In this document: one piece after another, positions 1 to 9,878 of the stretch
Position numbering within the stretch: position 1 is the stretch's first letter
How the letters are laid out: each line of letters begins with the position of its first letter
Assembly: GCF_007795095.1 (NCBI RefSeq)
Contig: NZ_CP042218.1
Location: forward strand, 2,521,001-2,585,000
Length of the DNA: 64,000 bases
From: Luteimonas granuli
GTDB lineage: Bacteria > Pseudomonadota > Gammaproteobacteria > Xanthomonadales > Xanthomonadaceae
Reading direction: 5' to 3'
Made by a program: the position numbers and the translations under genes
The notes under the pieces: model-generated
Databases searched by the model: none
What the model saw: only the letters and a program-made list of their open reading frames with translations
Told to the model about the DNA's origin: nothing

Positions 1-71
1 CTGCGGGAGAGGTTCTGGCCGTCGAAGACCAGCCAGCGCCCGTGCTGCTGGATGACGTGGAGCAGGCTCAT
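1..71 (-). CDS. Unidentified protein, N-terminal fragment
   Basis: Only the first 23 codons lie in the window; the rest is beyond the left edge. The ATG overlaps the TGA of the upstream PilO-like gene (ATGA), so it is translationally coupled and probably the third gene of the prepilin operon. The visible residues (MSLLHVIQQHGRWLVFD) match no family I can name. A pilus-assembly role is inferred from position alone. Confidence 0.55.
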   Translation of the reverse strand, partial: MSLLHVIQQHGRWLVFDGQNLSR

Positions 72-619
72 GGCGCACCCGCCTGTTCGGACTGGAGGGG
101 GCCGCCGGCGTATCCGGCGGTCTGGAAGAGGAGGCTGCCGCGCAGGGTCAGGGTCAGCGGCGCGGGCCGCCGGTCGGGGGCGTCGGGCGGATCGAACAGG
201 CCCTCGTCGGGATGCGTGACCGAGACCTCGAAGGACTCGGCGCCGAACATCCGCTCGTGCGTGCGCTGCATCGTGGCCAGCAGCGGCAGCGCCTCCTCGC
301 GGCTCATCTGGCTCTGGCGGAGGTTGATCAGGCGCTCGCCCCAGGCACCCGGCGCCAGCCCGTGGGAACGGGCCGACGCCAGGAGTTCCTGCGACGATTT
401 CGCGTAGTCGACGCGGAGCCGCGCTTCCTGCTCGCGGATCCGCGCCTCGGACAGCACCTGGTTGGCGGTGCCGAGCCGCTCGTAGGCCTCCGCCAGTCCC
501 GATCGCGCGTTGACGAACCAGGCCGCCGACAGCACGAGCGCACCCAGGGTGGTGGCGAACAACAGCAGCGATGTGCGGCGCGAGTCCCGCAGGCGCCTGA
601 GCACGGCGGAGGGTTTCAT
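68..619 (-). CDS. PilO/GspM-like single-pass membrane protein
   Basis: 183 aa. A short basic N-terminus is followed by one membrane segment (about residues 17-36), a helical, probably coiled-coil stretch rich in Glu/Arg/Ala (about 37-85), and a small mixed C-terminal domain. This is the layout of PilO/GspM inner-membrane alignment proteins of type IV pilus and type II secretion machines. It lies 10 bp after the prepilin gene and overlaps the next gene by ATGA. The family assignment rests on architecture and context, because no diagnostic motif is visible. Confidence 0.55.
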   Translation of the reverse strand: MKPSAVLRRLRDSRRTSLLLFATTLGALVLSAAWFVNARSGLAEAYERLGTANQVLSEARIREQEARLRVDYAKSSQELLASARSHGLAPGAWGERLINLRQSQMSREEALPLLATMQRTHERMFGAESFEVSVTHPDEGLFDPPDAPDRRPAPLTLTLRGSLLFQTAGYAGGPLQSEQAGAP

Positions 620-629
620 CGGCGACGGC

Positions 630-1457
630 CTACTGGTTCATCTTGTAGTTGGCGACCAGCGTCATCACCTGGTCATCGTCGGTGGCGGTGCCGAAGGTCT
701 CGTCGTCGGTCACGCCCGCGGTGAACGAGCCGGTGTTGTTGCCGCCCCACTCGGCACCGATCGCCTGGGCCGAGGTCGCGCCGCCAGCGGCGGTCGTCGG
801 ACGGGTGGCGATGCCGTACTGCCTGAAGGCGCCGTTGGCGGCGTCGGCCTGGCCGTCGATCATCTGGTCGAGCGCGCGCGCGAGGTCGGGCGTCAGGCCG
901 GTGATGATCATCGAGTTGCCCGAGCCATGGAACGAGCCCGGCTTGTTCCAGCCGAAGCAGACGCGGATTTCCTGCGGGTTGCCGTTGGTGTCGAGGTAGG
1001 CGTAGCGGTCTTCCTTGCCCTCGCCGCGGCCCGGCGGCAGGGTGATGCCGGCGCGGCGCATCATGTCGCGCAGGTCCGCACCCTGGGCGCCCTCCCGCTG
1101 GCGGGCGAAGCCGGTGGCGGTTGGCAGCGGATCGGTGCCCGAGCAGATCAGCGCGGGTTCGGTGGCGCCCGCCATGTTCCCGCCGGAGAAGCCGGTGGTG
1201 AAGCGCGCGCCGTTGACCATCAGCTGCGGCGCCGCCTGGTTGTCGCCGACCGGTGCGCCGTAGCGCTGGTGGTAGCTGTTGTAGGCGACGACCCACTGGT
1301 CGACGAACTTCTGCTTGATGCGGTTGTATTCGGCGTTGCGCTGGACATCGCGGCCGATCATGACCGCGCCGAGGATGACGCCGATGATGACCAGGACCAC
1401 GGCCATTTCGACCAGCGTGAAACCGCCCTGCTGGCGGCGGGTGCGACGAGCGTGCAT
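630..1457 (-). CDS. Type IV prepilin-like protein
   Basis: 275 aa. It carries a class III prepilin signal: a short basic leader (MHARRTRRQQ), then GGFTLVEMAVVLVIIG, where prepilin peptidase would cut after Gly and methylate Phe; the Glu at +5 is present. The hydrophobic helix continues to about residue 35. The C-terminal domain is large for a major pilin and contains few cysteines, which suggests a minor or specialised pilin. An AGGGGA ribosome-binding site precedes the ATG. It is first gene of a minus-strand operon with the PilO-like gene. The long leader carries three repeats at 11-bp spacing. Which pilus system it serves is not clear. Confidence 0.82.
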   Translation of the reverse strand: MHARRTRRQQGGFTLVEMAVVLVIIGVILGAVMIGRDVQRNAEYNRIKQKFVDQWVVAYNSYHQRYGAPVGDNQAAPQLMVNGARFTTGFSGGNMAGATEPALICSGTDPLPTATGFARQREGAQGADLRDMMRRAGITLPPGRGEGKEDRYAYLDTNGNPQEIRVCFGWNKPGSFHGSGNSMIITGLTPDLARALDQMIDGQADAANGAFRQYGIATRPTTAAGGATSAQAIGAEWGGNNTGSFTAGVTDDETFGTATDDDQVMTLVANYKMNQ

Positions 1458-1528
1458 TGGATTTTCCCCTGGGTGGTGGCAGGGCCCCGGCGTGGCGGGG
1501 CGACGCGTGCGCATCCTGGGGCGGAGGG

Positions 1529-1555
1529 GTAAGAGGTGCGTAAGGGCACCGTAAG
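1529..1555 (-). promoter_or_regulatory. Three GTAAG direct repeats at 11-bp period (candidate SARP operator)
   Basis: GTAAG (CTTAC on the prepilin-coding strand) starts at 1529, 1540 and 1551, exactly one helical turn apart. This lies about 70-100 bp upstream of the prepilin ATG. SARP-type activators are known to bind short direct repeats with 11-bp periodicity next to the promoter, and a SARP-type gene is adjacent (1610-2401). Binding by that regulator is inferred. Confidence 0.5.
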
Positions 1556-1609
1556 AGAGTTGCCGGCCCCTGTGTCGCGGGCGGCGCGCACCGGGCGCCG
1601 CCCGCCGCG

Positions 1610-2401
1610 TCAGGGGGAGAGCGCGGGCAGCAGCCGGGCGTAGAGCTCGCTGGTCTCGGGGCTCGGCGCGCAGTGCAGGTGCATGCGGAGCGTGCGCTCC
1701 AGATCGGTGTAGACGCGCTGGACGGCATGGGGGGCACCGTCTTCGGAGAGCAGCAGCATCAGCGCCCGATGGTGGCTTTCGTTCCAGGCGTCGATCCTGA
1801 CGATGCGCCAGCCGATCTCGATCGCCTCCATGCGCTTTCCGAGGTCGCGGAAGCGGTCGCGCAGAGCGCACATCAGCCGGATCTCGCGGCGCAGGAAGTG
1901 TTCGCGGGTGAAGCCGAGCCAGTCCTCGAAGTCGGTGCTGTCGGGAACGCAGACGCCTTCGAGGAACAGGCCGCGGTGCTGCCAGCCTCCGCTCCCGAGC
2001 AGTCTTTCCACCACGTCGGCCTCGTCCACGAGCAAGGGGTCGAGGAGGTCGATGTCGAAGAGCAGCGCCGAAGGATCCTCCGGGATCACGCCGATGGTGG
2101 TCTTGTCGGCGCGGATCAGATCCGGAAAGCCGAGCCCGCGGAACAGCTGCTGCAGGTTGCTCAGCACCTGCCTGAGGTTGGTGCGCGCGGCCGTGGCGTC
2201 CAGCCTGGGCCAGAGCATCCCGGCCAGCTGTTCGCGCGGATGGCGTCGCCCACGCTCCACCGCCAGGTATCCGAGCAACGCCCAGCCCTTGCGGTATTGC
2301 AGTTGCAGGTCCGTTCCGGTGCCCGGTTCCGGCAGACGGGCGACACCCAGAAGGTGCAGCCGCGGCATCGCCGGATGCCCCGGGGTGGGTGGTTTGGTCA
2401 T
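1610..2401 (-). CDS. SARP-type transcriptional regulator (winged helix + BTAD)
   Basis: 263 aa. The N-terminal part (about residues 12-100) resembles the OmpR-like winged helix of SARP regulators: LLGYLAVE, then REQLAGMLWP and ARTNLRQVLSNLQQLF. The C-terminal part (about 145-260) fits the helical, TPR-like bacterial transcriptional activation domain, with GLFLEGV and a DFEDWL stretch followed by paired helices. The chosen ATG gives a full winged helix; an internal Met at residue 12 is an alternative. It sits between the prepilin operon, whose leader has 11-bp repeats, and a divergent kinase gene 113 bp away. Probable target: the prepilin operon (inference). Confidence 0.75.
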   Translation of the reverse strand: MTKPPTPGHPAMPRLHLLGVARLPEPGTGTDLQLQYRKGWALLGYLAVERGRRHPREQLAGMLWPRLDATAARTNLRQVLSNLQQLFRGLGFPDLIRADKTTIGVIPEDPSALLFDIDLLDPLLVDEADVVERLLGSGGWQHRGLFLEGVCVPDSTDFEDWLGFTREHFLRREIRLMCALRDRFRDLGKRMEAIEIGWRIVRIDAWNESHHRALMLLLSEDGAPHAVQRVYTDLERTLRMHLHCAPSPETSELYARLLPALSP

Positions 2402-2514
2402 AGGTGTGTCGCCCCAGGGGCGGGAAACTACGCGAAACGCCCTCGACAGACAACGCCGGCGTGCGTTCCGTGCGCTACCATGGCCGCCGGGGAAATGAAA
2501 GCGATCCAGTTCGC

Positions 2515-5208
2515 ATGATCACTCCCGTCGATGACGGAGAAGACGCACAGGCGACGATAGGCCTGGCCGCGGGAGCCACCACCGCCGGTGACGCCGCTGT
2601 GATGGCGGGCGCGCGCATCGGCCCGTACCGGCTGCTGTCCCTGCTCGGGCGCGGCGGAATGGGCGAGGTCCATGTCGCCCGCCAGGACGAGCCGGTGCGT
2701 CGCACGGTGGCGCTGAAGCTGCTGCGTGCACGCCATCTGGACACGCGGCGCCTGGTGCACTTCGAGATCGAACGCCAGCTGCTGGCGCAGATGCGCCACC
2801 CGGCGATCGCGCAGATCTTCGACGCCGGCACCACCGCCGACGGCCGCCCCTATTCGGCGATGGAGCTCATCGACGGCCTTCCGGTGACCGCCTACTGCGC
2901 CGGAGAGCGGCTGCCGCTGCGCGAGCGCCTCAAGCTGTTCATGCGCATCTGCGAGGGCGTGCAGCACGCGCACCAGAAGGGCGTGGTGCACCGTGACCTG
3001 AAGCCCGGCAACATCCTGGTGGCCAAGATCGACGGCCGCGCGCTGCCGAAGATCATCGACTTCGGAATCGCTTCCATCACCTCGGGGGGAAGCTCGGACG
3101 GCGGCAGCGGCGATGCCCTGGGCACGCCGGTCTACATGAGCCCCGAGCAGGCCGCCAGCGCCGATGACATCGATACCCGCAGCGACATCTATTCGCTCGG
3201 CGTGCTGCTGCACGAGCTGCTGTGCGGCCACCGGCCGGCCGCCGGCGGAGCGCATGCCTTCCGGCCGTCCGCCAGGCTGGCGGAGCTGCCGCGCGCCGGC
3301 CAGGCGCGGATCGCCGACGCGATGGGCATGGGCGTGGCCGACCTGCGCAGGGTCCTGGAGCGCGATCTCGACTGGGTGGTGGCCCGCGCGACCGCGCCGG
3401 ATCGCGCGCAGCGCTACGGCTCGGCAATGGAGCTGGTCGACGACATCGGGCGGTTCCTGGACGGTCGCCCGCTGGGCGCGGTCCCGGACAGCAGGCGCTA
3501 CCGCTGGGGCAAGTTCGTGCGCCGCAACCGCGGTGGCCTGGCCGTGGCCGCGGTGGTGCTGCTGGCGCTGCTGGGCGGCCTGGCCGTGTCGCTGTACGGC
3601 CTGGGCCAGGCGCGCAGCCAGCAGGCGCTGGCCGAGGAGCGCGCCAGGCAGCTCGAGACGGTGTCGCGTTTCCAGCGCGCCATGCTCGGGGAGATCGACA
3701 TCGAAAGCATGGGCCTGCGGCTTGCGACCTCGCTGCGCGCACAGGTCGAACGCGCGGCGCCAGGCGAGAAGGACGCGCTGGAACGCGTGCTCGCCCAGGT
3801 GGGGACCGTGGACGTGGCGCGCGAACTGGTCGGCGGAAGCATCCTGGGGCGGGCCGAGGACGCCATCGGCCAGGACTTCGCCGACCAGCCGCTGCTTGCC
3901 GCGGACCTCCGCGAATCGGTGGCCGAGGTGCGCAAGTCGCTGGGCCTCTACACGAGCGCCGCCGCCGGCTTCGGCGAGGTCGCCGACCTCCGCGCGCGCC
4001 TGCTGGGCCCCCGTGCGGAGCCGACGCTGCGCGCGCGCCGCGAGCAGATCAGCCAGCTCCTGAACGGCGGTCGCGACCAGCTCCGGGAGGCGCGAGCGGT
4101 GATCGAAGGCGCCGGCCAGGAGTTCGCGGCGCTGGCAGAGGACGATCCGCTGCGCATCGGCTTCGAGATGCATCGGGTGGTGTCCTCGACGGCGGACGAC
4201 CAGCATGCGCGTCGCGACGGCCTGCACGCATTGCTGCAGCAGGCCCGCCGTCTGCTGGGAGAACGGCACCCGGTGGCGCTGGAAATCGCCAACTACTACG
4301 CGATCGCGCTGTCGCGGGTGGGCGAGCGCACGGAGGCGAAAGCCCTGTTCGAGCAGCTGCTGCCGGTGCACGTCGAGGAGTTCGGCGAGCTCCATCCGTT
4401 GACCTACAGCGTCAGGAGGAATGTGGCGGTCGCCCGGGTCCAGGCGGGCGATTTCGACGGTGCGGTCGCGATGCAGGGGGAACTGGTGGCCGGCGACGTG
4501 CAGCAGCGCGGCCTGGAGCACCCGTCCACCCTGGCGTCGCGCGGCACGCTGGCCGCCATGCTGACCGACGCCGGGCGCGCCGGGGAGGCCGTGGCACTGG
4601 CGCTGGCCGTGCTGGACGGCAACGTCCGCGTGCTCGGGCCCGACCACCCGCAGACGCTGCGCAGCAGGGTCAACGCGGCGACGATCATGGCCCGGCTGCA
4701 GCGCTACGACGAGGCACTGGCCATGCAGGACGAAGTGATCGAGGCGCGGACACGGGTGTTCGGTCCGATCCATCCCGACACCCTCTTCATGCGCATCAAC
4801 CTGCCCGCGACGCTGCACCAGGCCGGTCGCACGGACGAGGCGCTGGCGTCGATGGCCACCGTTCTGCCGACGGTGCGCGAGACCCTGGGCGATGCCCATC
4901 CCACGACCCAGATGGCCATGGACATCCGCGCCATGATCGCGCGCGAAAGCGGCGACCTGGCGCTGGAGATCCGGACCCTGAGGGAGCTGCTCGCCTGGCG
5001 CCTGGCGGCGCCGGGCCAGGGCGACCTGAAGACCGCCGAGACCGCATGGCTGCTCGCGGGCGCCCTGCGCGAAGCGGGCCAGGCGGCCGCGGAGGCCGAT
5101 GCGCTGTGGGAGACCCACGTGCAGCCGCTGCTGGACGCGCCCGTGGAATCCCTGTCGCCCGGCCACCGGCGCCTGGCCGACGCCATCCGCAGGGAACAGG
5201 CCGCCTGA
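2515..5208 (+). CDS. Membrane Ser/Thr protein kinase with C-terminal TPR region
   Basis: 897 aa. The kinase domain (about residues 37-325) has all key motifs: glycine loop LGRGGMGEV, VALK lysine (about 68), HRDLKPGN catalytic loop (about 158), DFG (about 182), and GTPVYMSPEQA. One membrane helix follows (about 340-362, AVVLLALLGGLAV). The rest is helical with repeated TPR-like units, several containing the phrase HP.T (DHPQTL, IHPDTL, AHPTT). This is the bacterial PknB/Stk class with a cytoplasmic kinase; the TPR region would lie outside the membrane. The ATG at 2515 was chosen because earlier in-frame sequence lacks domain character. It is divergent from the SARP regulator; a functional link is possible but not shown. 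Confidence 0.9.
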   Translation: MITPVDDGEDAQATIGLAAGATTAGDAAVMAGARIGPYRLLSLLGRGGMGEVHVARQDEPVRRTVALKLLRARHLDTRRLVHFEIERQLLAQMRHPAIAQIFDAGTTADGRPYSAMELIDGLPVTAYCAGERLPLRERLKLFMRICEGVQHAHQKGVVHRDLKPGNILVAKIDGRALPKIIDFGIASITSGGSSDGGSGDALGTPVYMSPEQAASADDIDTRSDIYSLGVLLHELLCGHRPAAGGAHAFRPSARLAELPRAGQARIADAMGMGVADLRRVLERDLDWVVARATAPDRAQRYGSAMELVDDIGRFLDGRPLGAVPDSRRYRWGKFVRRNRGGLAVAAVVLLALLGGLAVSLYGLGQARSQQALAEERARQLETVSRFQRAMLGEIDIESMGLRLATSLRAQVERAAPGEKDALERVLAQVGTVDVARELVGGSILGRAEDAIGQDFADQPLLAADLRESVAEVRKSLGLYTSAAAGFGEVADLRARLLGPRAEPTLRARREQISQLLNGGRDQLREARAVIEGAGQEFAALAEDDPLRIGFEMHRVVSSTADDQHARRDGLHALLQQARRLLGERHPVALEIANYYAIALSRVGERTEAKALFEQLLPVHVEEFGELHPLTYSVRRNVAVARVQAGDFDGAVAMQGELVAGDVQQRGLEHPSTLASRGTLAAMLTDAGRAGEAVALALAVLDGNVRVLGPDHPQTLRSRVNAATIMARLQRYDEALAMQDEVIEARTRVFGPIHPDTLFMRINLPATLHQAGRTDEALASMATVLPTVRETLGDAHPTTQMAMDIRAMIARESGDLALEIRTLRELLAWRLAAPGQGDLKTAETAWLLAGALREAGQAAAEADALWETHVQPLLDAPVESLSPGHRRLADAIRREQAA

Positions 5209-5221
5209 GCGCGCGGACGCG

Positions 5222-6133
5222 CTACTCCGCGGGCTTCGCCGCTTCCACCGGCGCGGTCGTCGCCGCCCGGCGCGCCAGCTGCACCTCGCGGTGCGCGATG
5301 TAGGCGTTCGCGGCGAGGATGATGCCGGCACCCAGCAGCGTCCATTGCGTGGGCGCTTCGCCGAACAGCAGCCAGGCCGCCAGCGCCACCAGCGGCAGCT
5401 GCATGAAGCTGATGGGCTGCAGCGCCGAGACCTCGCCGATCTCCAGCGCCCGCGTCCACAGCAGCTGGCCGCCGGTGCCGAAGGCGCCGAGCAGCAGCAG
5501 CCACAGCCACTGGATGCCCTGGGGCCACTGCCAGGCGAACAGCGCCGGCACCAGCGACATCGGGACCCAGAACACATAGGTGTAGAAGACGATGGTGTCG
5601 GCGGCGTCGATCCGCGACAGCTGCTTGATCTGGATCGCGACCAGGGCCGAGAGCAGGGCGCCGGACAGCGCCACCAGCGTGCCGAGGCTGAACTCCGCGC
5701 TCCCCGGGCGCACGATCACCAGCACGCCCACCAGGCCCACGGCGACCGCCGACCAGCGCCGCAGGCGCACCGTCTCGCCGAGGATGAACACGGCGGCCAC
5801 GGTCGCGAACAGCGGCGTCGCGTAGGACAGCGCCACCGCCTGCGCCATCGGCAGGTGCCCCAGCGCCCAGAAGCCGCAGAGCATCGAGGCGACGCCGATC
5901 GCGCAGCGCAGCAGGTAGCGCGGCAGCTGGGTGGTGCGCGGCAGGCGCCAGGTGCGCCGGAACAGGAAGGGCAGCAGGAACAGCAGGCCGAAGAGATTGC
6001 GGAAGAAGGCGATCTCGTAAGTTGAAAGATCCGCCGAGGCCAGGCGGATGGTCACCGCCATCGCCGCGAAGAAGGTGGTGCTGCCGAGCATCAGCAGCGC
6101 GGCGCGCGCGTGCGGGCTCGCGGCCGGGCTCAC
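5222..6133 (-). CDS. EamA/DMT-family transporter
   Basis: 303 aa with about ten hydrophobic helices in two homologous halves, the layout of drug/metabolite transporters of the EamA family. The substrate cannot be read from sequence. It starts at a GTG overlapping the TGA of murB (GTGA), so it is the last gene of the pyrD-murB-eamA unit. The tail is a charged cytoplasmic end ([16 protein letters not shown]). A continuous frame into murB exists only because of the murB frameshift and is not a fusion. Confidence 0.85.
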   Translation of the reverse strand: MSPAASPHARAALLMLGSTTFFAAMAVTIRLASADLSTYEIAFFRNLFGLLFLLPFLFRRTWRLPRTTQLPRYLLRCAIGVASMLCGFWALGHLPMAQAVALSYATPLFATVAAVFILGETVRLRRWSAVAVGLVGVLVIVRPGSAEFSLGTLVALSGALLSALVAIQIKQLSRIDAADTIVFYTYVFWVPMSLVPALFAWQWPQGIQWLWLLLLGAFGTGGQLLWTRALEIGEVSALQPISFMQLPLVALAAWLLFGEAPTQWTLLGAGIILAANAYIAHREVQLARRAATTAPVEAAKPAE

Positions 6134-7228
6134 CAGTCGGCCCCGACGATGCGCGGCTCCGGCTCCAGCGCGACGCCGAAGCGCGCCTGCACCGAGGCGG
6201 CGATGCGCCGCGCCAGCGCCAGCAACTGCTCGCCGCTGGCACCGCCATGGTTGACCAGGACCAGCGCATGGCCGGGAGCGACCCCGGCGTCGCCGTCGCG
6301 GTATCCCCCTCCAGCCGGCGGCGTCGATCAGCCAGGCCGCGGACAGCTTGCGCAGGCCGGGCGCGCCGGCATCGAAGCAGGGCAGGCCCGGGTCCGCGGC
6401 CAGCAGCGCATCGGCCTGAGCCTTCGGCACGATCGGATTCTTGAAGAAGCTCCCGGCGTTGCCGAGGACGGCGGGGTCGGGCAGCTTGCGTCGGCGGATG
6501 CGACAGACTGCTTCGGACACCTGCAGCGGCGTGGGTGCGTCGATGCCCATGGCCGCGAGTTCGTCGGACAGGCCGGCATAGCCCAGCTCCGGTCGCGGCA
6601 CGCGCGACAGCGCGAACTCCACCGCGGTCACGATCCAGCGGCCGGGCTCGCGCTTGAAGCGGCTGTCGCGGTAGGCGAAGCCGCAGTCGGCCGCCGCCAG
6701 GCGCACCCGGGCACCCGCCTGCCGGTCCCAGGCCTCGACCGCATGCACGCGGCGGTCCAGCTCGACGCCGTAGGCGCCGATGTTCTGGATGGGAGAGGCG
6801 CCGACCGTGCCGGGGATCAGCGACAGGTTCTCCAGCCCGGACAGGCCCAGCGCCAGCGTGTGGAGCACGAAGTCGTGCCAGCTGCAGCCGGCCTCGGCGC
6901 GAACGAGGAGGATGTCGCCATCGCCATCATCGCCGCCGCCTCCGCTGCGACCGGCCGCTTGCCCCTGCACGCTGACCGAGTCGCCGGTCATGGCCAGCGC
7001 CACGCCCTCGAGATCCGCGGCGAACAGCAGGTTGCTGCCGCCGCCCAGCACGAGCAGTCGGTCCCCCTCGATGCGCGGGTCGGCGAGCACCGCGGGCAGC
7101 GCGTCCGCGTCGGCGACCTCGACCAGCCAGTCCGCGCGCGCGGGCACGCGCAGGCTGGTGCGATCGGTGAGGTCGGCGGCGGGCGTCCAGCGCACGGCGG
7201 AACCGGCATCGATGGCGGCGGCGCTCAC
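6130..7228 (-). CDS. murB: UDP-N-acetylenolpyruvoylglucosamine reductase, frameshifted
   Basis: MurB reduces UDP-GlcNAc-enolpyruvate to UDP-MurNAc (NADPH, FAD) for peptidoglycan synthesis. FAD-binding features are present: [30 protein letters not shown], and near the C-terminus NAGSFFKNP and [10 protein letters not shown]. Just after DAAGWRG the frame breaks. Removing one base from the run of five C (plus strand 6305-6309) restores YRDGDAG through LVNHGGASG to a normal end, giving about 365 aa. MurB is usually essential, so a sequencing error is likelier than a dead gene. It starts at a GTG overlapping the pyrD stop. A Gly/Asp-rich insert (about residues 92-102) is unusual. Confidence 0.88.
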
Positions 7229-8280
7229 AGGTTGGGAACGTTGCCGCGGCTGGGAGCTTCCTTGCGCCGGCGGATGGCCTCGACGCATTCGCCCACCAGT
7301 CCGGGCCCGCGGTAGACCAGGCCGGTGTAGAGCTGCACCAGCGAGGCGCCGGCGGCCATCTTCTTGGCGGCGTCGGCGCCCGAAAGGATGCCGCCCACGC
7401 CGATCAGCGGGATGTCGGCCGGCAGGCGCGTGCGCAGCATCCGCAGCACCGCGGTCGACTTGTTCATCAGCGGTTCGCCCGACAGGCCGCCGGCCTGGTG
7501 GGCGTGTTCATGGCCCTGCACGGCGATGCGCGAGACCGTGGTGTTGGTGGCGATCACCCCGTCCACGCGCAGGTCGCCGAGTACGCGGGCGGCGGCGTCG
7601 ATGTCTTCGTCGCTGAGGTCCGGCGCCACCTTCACCAGCAGCGGCACGCGGCGCCCGTGGAGGACGGCCAGCCGCTCCTGGCCGTCGCGCAGTTCGGACA
7701 CCAGGCGGCGCAGCGCCTGTTCCTCCTGCAGCTCGCGCAGGCCCGCGGTGTTGGGCGAGGAGATGTTGACCGTGACGTAGTCGGCCAGCGGGTAGACGCG
7801 CTCCAGGCAGAGCAGGTAGTCGAGGTGCGCCGATTCGTTGGGAGTGTCCTTGTTCCTCCCGATGTTGATGCCCAGCAGGCCGTCGCCGCGGCGCTTCGCG
7901 CGATCCACGTTGCGCACCAGCGCCTCGACGCCGTCGTTGTTGAAGCCCAGGCGGTTGATGATCGCCTGGTGCTCGGGCAGCCGGAACATGCGGGGCTTCT
8001 GGTTGCCGGGCTGCGGCCGCGGCGTGACCGTGCCGATCTCGACGAAACCGAAGCCCAGCGCCAGCAGCGCGTCCACGTATTCGCCGTTCTTGTCCAGCCC
8101 GGCGGCCAGACCGACCGGGTTGGGGAAGGTCAGGCCGAGCAGCTTCGTCGGGAACCGGCGCGGCTCCGCAAGCAGGCGCAGCAGCCGCAGGCGGTGCAGC
8201 GCCCCGAGCGAGGACAGGGCGAGGCCGTGCGCGCGTTCCGCATCGAAAGCGAAGAGGAAGGGGCGCGCCAACCCGTACAT
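7225..8280 (-). CDS. pyrD: Dihydroorotate dehydrogenase, class 2 (quinone)
   Basis: 351 aa, normal for membrane-associated class 2 enzymes, which oxidise dihydroorotate to orotate in pyrimidine synthesis and pass electrons to quinone. FMN and substrate motifs are visible: [41 protein letters not shown] (with the catalytic Ser of this class), [23 protein letters not shown] and IGVGGI. The N-terminal amphipathic stretch (about residues 1-30) fits membrane binding. It is first gene of the unit with murB and the EamA transporter. Confidence 0.95.
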   Translation of the reverse strand: MYGLARPFLFAFDAERAHGLALSSLGALHRLRLLRLLAEPRRFPTKLLGLTFPNPVGLAAGLDKNGEYVDALLALGFGFVEIGTVTPRPQPGNQKPRMFRLPEHQAIINRLGFNNDGVEALVRNVDRAKRRGDGLLGINIGRNKDTPNESAHLDYLLCLERVYPLADYVTVNISSPNTAGLRELQEEQALRRLVSELRDGQERLAVLHGRRVPLLVKVAPDLSDEDIDAAARVLGDLRVDGVIATNTTVSRIAVQGHEHAHQAGGLSGEPLMNKSTAVLRMLRTRLPADIPLIGVGGILSGADAAKKMAAGASLVQLYTGLVYRGPGLVGECVEAIRRRKEAPSRGNVPNL

Positions 8281-8287
8281 GGAGGCC

Positions 8288-9823
8288 TCAGAGGTCGAAC
8301 TTGATGCCCTGGGCCAGCGGCAGCGCATCGGACCAGTTGATGGTGTTGGTCTGGCGGCGCATATAGGCCCTCCACGCGTCCGAGCCGGATTCCCGGCCGC
8401 CGCCGGTCTCCTTCTCGCCGCCGAAGGCGCCGCCGATCTCGGCGCCCGAGGTGCCGATGTTGACGTTGGCGATCCCGCAGTCGGAGCCGGCCGCGGACAG
8501 GAACTTCTCCGAGGCCTTGACGCTGTTGGTGAAGATCGCCGACGACAGGCCCTGCGGCACGTCGTTCTGCATCGCGATCGCGTCCTCGAGCTCCGAGTAC
8601 TTCATCACGTAGAGGATCGGCGCGAAGGTCTCGGTCTGCACCACCTCGGCGTCGTTGGACAGGCCGGTGATGATGGTCGGCAGCACGAAGAAGCCCTTGC
8701 GGTCGGTCAGCGCACGGCCGCCGGTCTCGACGGTGCCACCGGATGCCTTGGCCTTCTCGATCGCCGCCAGGTAGGCGTCCACCGCCGACTGGCTGTTGAG
8801 CGGACCCATCAGGTTGCCCGGGTCGGTCGGGTCGCCGATCTTCTTCTCCACCTGGCCGTAGGCGGTCTTCAGCTTGGCGAGCACGTCTTCGTAGATCGAC
8901 TCGTGGATGAAGACGCGGCGGGTGGTGGTGCAGCGCTGGCCGGCGGTGCCGACGGCGCCGAACACGATCGCCGGGATCGCGAGCTTCAGGTCCGCGGTCT
9001 CGTCGACGATCATGGCGTTGTTGCCGCCAAGCTCGAGCAGCGAGCGGCCCATGCGGCGGGCGACGCGCTCGCCGACCTGGCGGCCGACCTTCGTCGAACC
9101 GGTGAAGCTGATCATCGCGACCCGCTTGTCGTCGACCATGCGCTCGGCCAGCGAATTGTCGGTGTCGTTGAACACGAAGAAGAGGTCGGGGTAGCCGCCA
9201 TCGCGCAGGGCCTCGTTGCAGATGCGCATCGAAGCGATCGCCGACAGCGGGGTCTTGCCCGAGGGCTTCCAGATCGAGATGTCGCCGCAGACGGCGGCGA
9301 TGAACGAATTCCAGGCCCAGACCGCGACCGGGAAGTTGAACGCCGAGATGATCCCCACGATGCCCAGCGGGTGCCACTGCTCGTACATGCGGTGGCCCGG
9401 GCGCTCGGAATGCATGGTCAGGCCGTAGAGCTGGCGCGAGAGGCCGACGGCGAAGTCGCCGATGTCGATCATCTCCTGGACCTCGCCGTCGCCTTCCGGC
9501 TTGGACTTGCCCATCTCCAGCGCGACCAGCGAGCCGAGCGCGTCCTTGTTGGCGCGCAGCGCATTGGCGCAGAGGCGGATGGCCTCGCCGCGCAGCGGCG
9601 CCGGCGTCGTGCGCCAGGTCCTGAACGCGGCCCGGGCGCGCTCGACGATGCGTTCGTAATCGGCTTCGGAGGCCGCATGCACCTGCGCCAGCACGTCGCC
9701 GTCGGTCGGGTTCACGGGTTCGAGCACGCCGGCGTCGCGGGTCTTCGACCACTCGCCGTTGCCGAGATAGGTGCCGGATTCCGTGCCGGACAGGCCGAGG
9801 GCGGTGAGGACGGGGTGGGGCAT
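8288..9823 (-). CDS. Aldehyde dehydrogenase, family 7 type
   Basis: 511 aa. An NAD(P)+-dependent aldehyde dehydrogenase of the ALDH7/antiquitin type, whose known members oxidise alpha-aminoadipic semialdehyde/piperideine-6-carboxylate in lysine breakdown. Visible: [11 protein letters not shown], the coenzyme motif FTGSTKVG, catalytic Glu in LLELGGNNA and catalytic Cys in GTAGQRCTT. The C-terminal end ([12 protein letters not shown]) is typical of the family. Ribosome-binding site AGGAG precedes the ATG. It ends 7 bp before pyrD. No lysine-catabolism genes are adjacent, so the substrate is inferred. Confidence 0.9.
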   Translation of the reverse strand: MPHPVLTALGLSGTESGTYLGNGEWSKTRDAGVLEPVNPTDGDVLAQVHAASEADYERIVERARAAFRTWRTTPAPLRGEAIRLCANALRANKDALGSLVALEMGKSKPEGDGEVQEMIDIGDFAVGLSRQLYGLTMHSERPGHRMYEQWHPLGIVGIISAFNFPVAVWAWNSFIAAVCGDISIWKPSGKTPLSAIASMRICNEALRDGGYPDLFFVFNDTDNSLAERMVDDKRVAMISFTGSTKVGRQVGERVARRMGRSLLELGGNNAMIVDETADLKLAIPAIVFGAVGTAGQRCTTTRRVFIHESIYEDVLAKLKTAYGQVEKKIGDPTDPGNLMGPLNSQSAVDAYLAAIEKAKASGGTVETGGRALTDRKGFFVLPTIITGLSNDAEVVQTETFAPILYVMKYSELEDAIAMQNDVPQGLSSAIFTNSVKASEKFLSAAGSDCGIANVNIGTSGAEIGGAFGGEKETGGGRESGSDAWRAYMRRQTNTINWSDALPLAQGIKFDL

Positions 9824-9878
9824 GGGTGTGACTCCTGGTGGCGGCGATGCGCGGCGGGCGCGCAGGTCGTGAAGTTCG

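Noticed and set aside
630..2453. 607-codon minus-strand ORF apparently joining the prepilin to upstream sequence
   Set aside because: Its upstream part is an out-of-frame reading of the SARP gene; the prepilin leader peptide at 1457 defines the true start.
2428..5577. 1049-codon minus-strand ORF
   Set aside because: Antisense to the kinase gene, which has full kinase motifs.
5222..7288. Apparent MurB-EamA fusion protein of 688 aa
   Set aside because: The frame runs through only because of the murB one-base frameshift; the correct MurB C-terminus exists in the next frame and overlaps the EamA GTG start.
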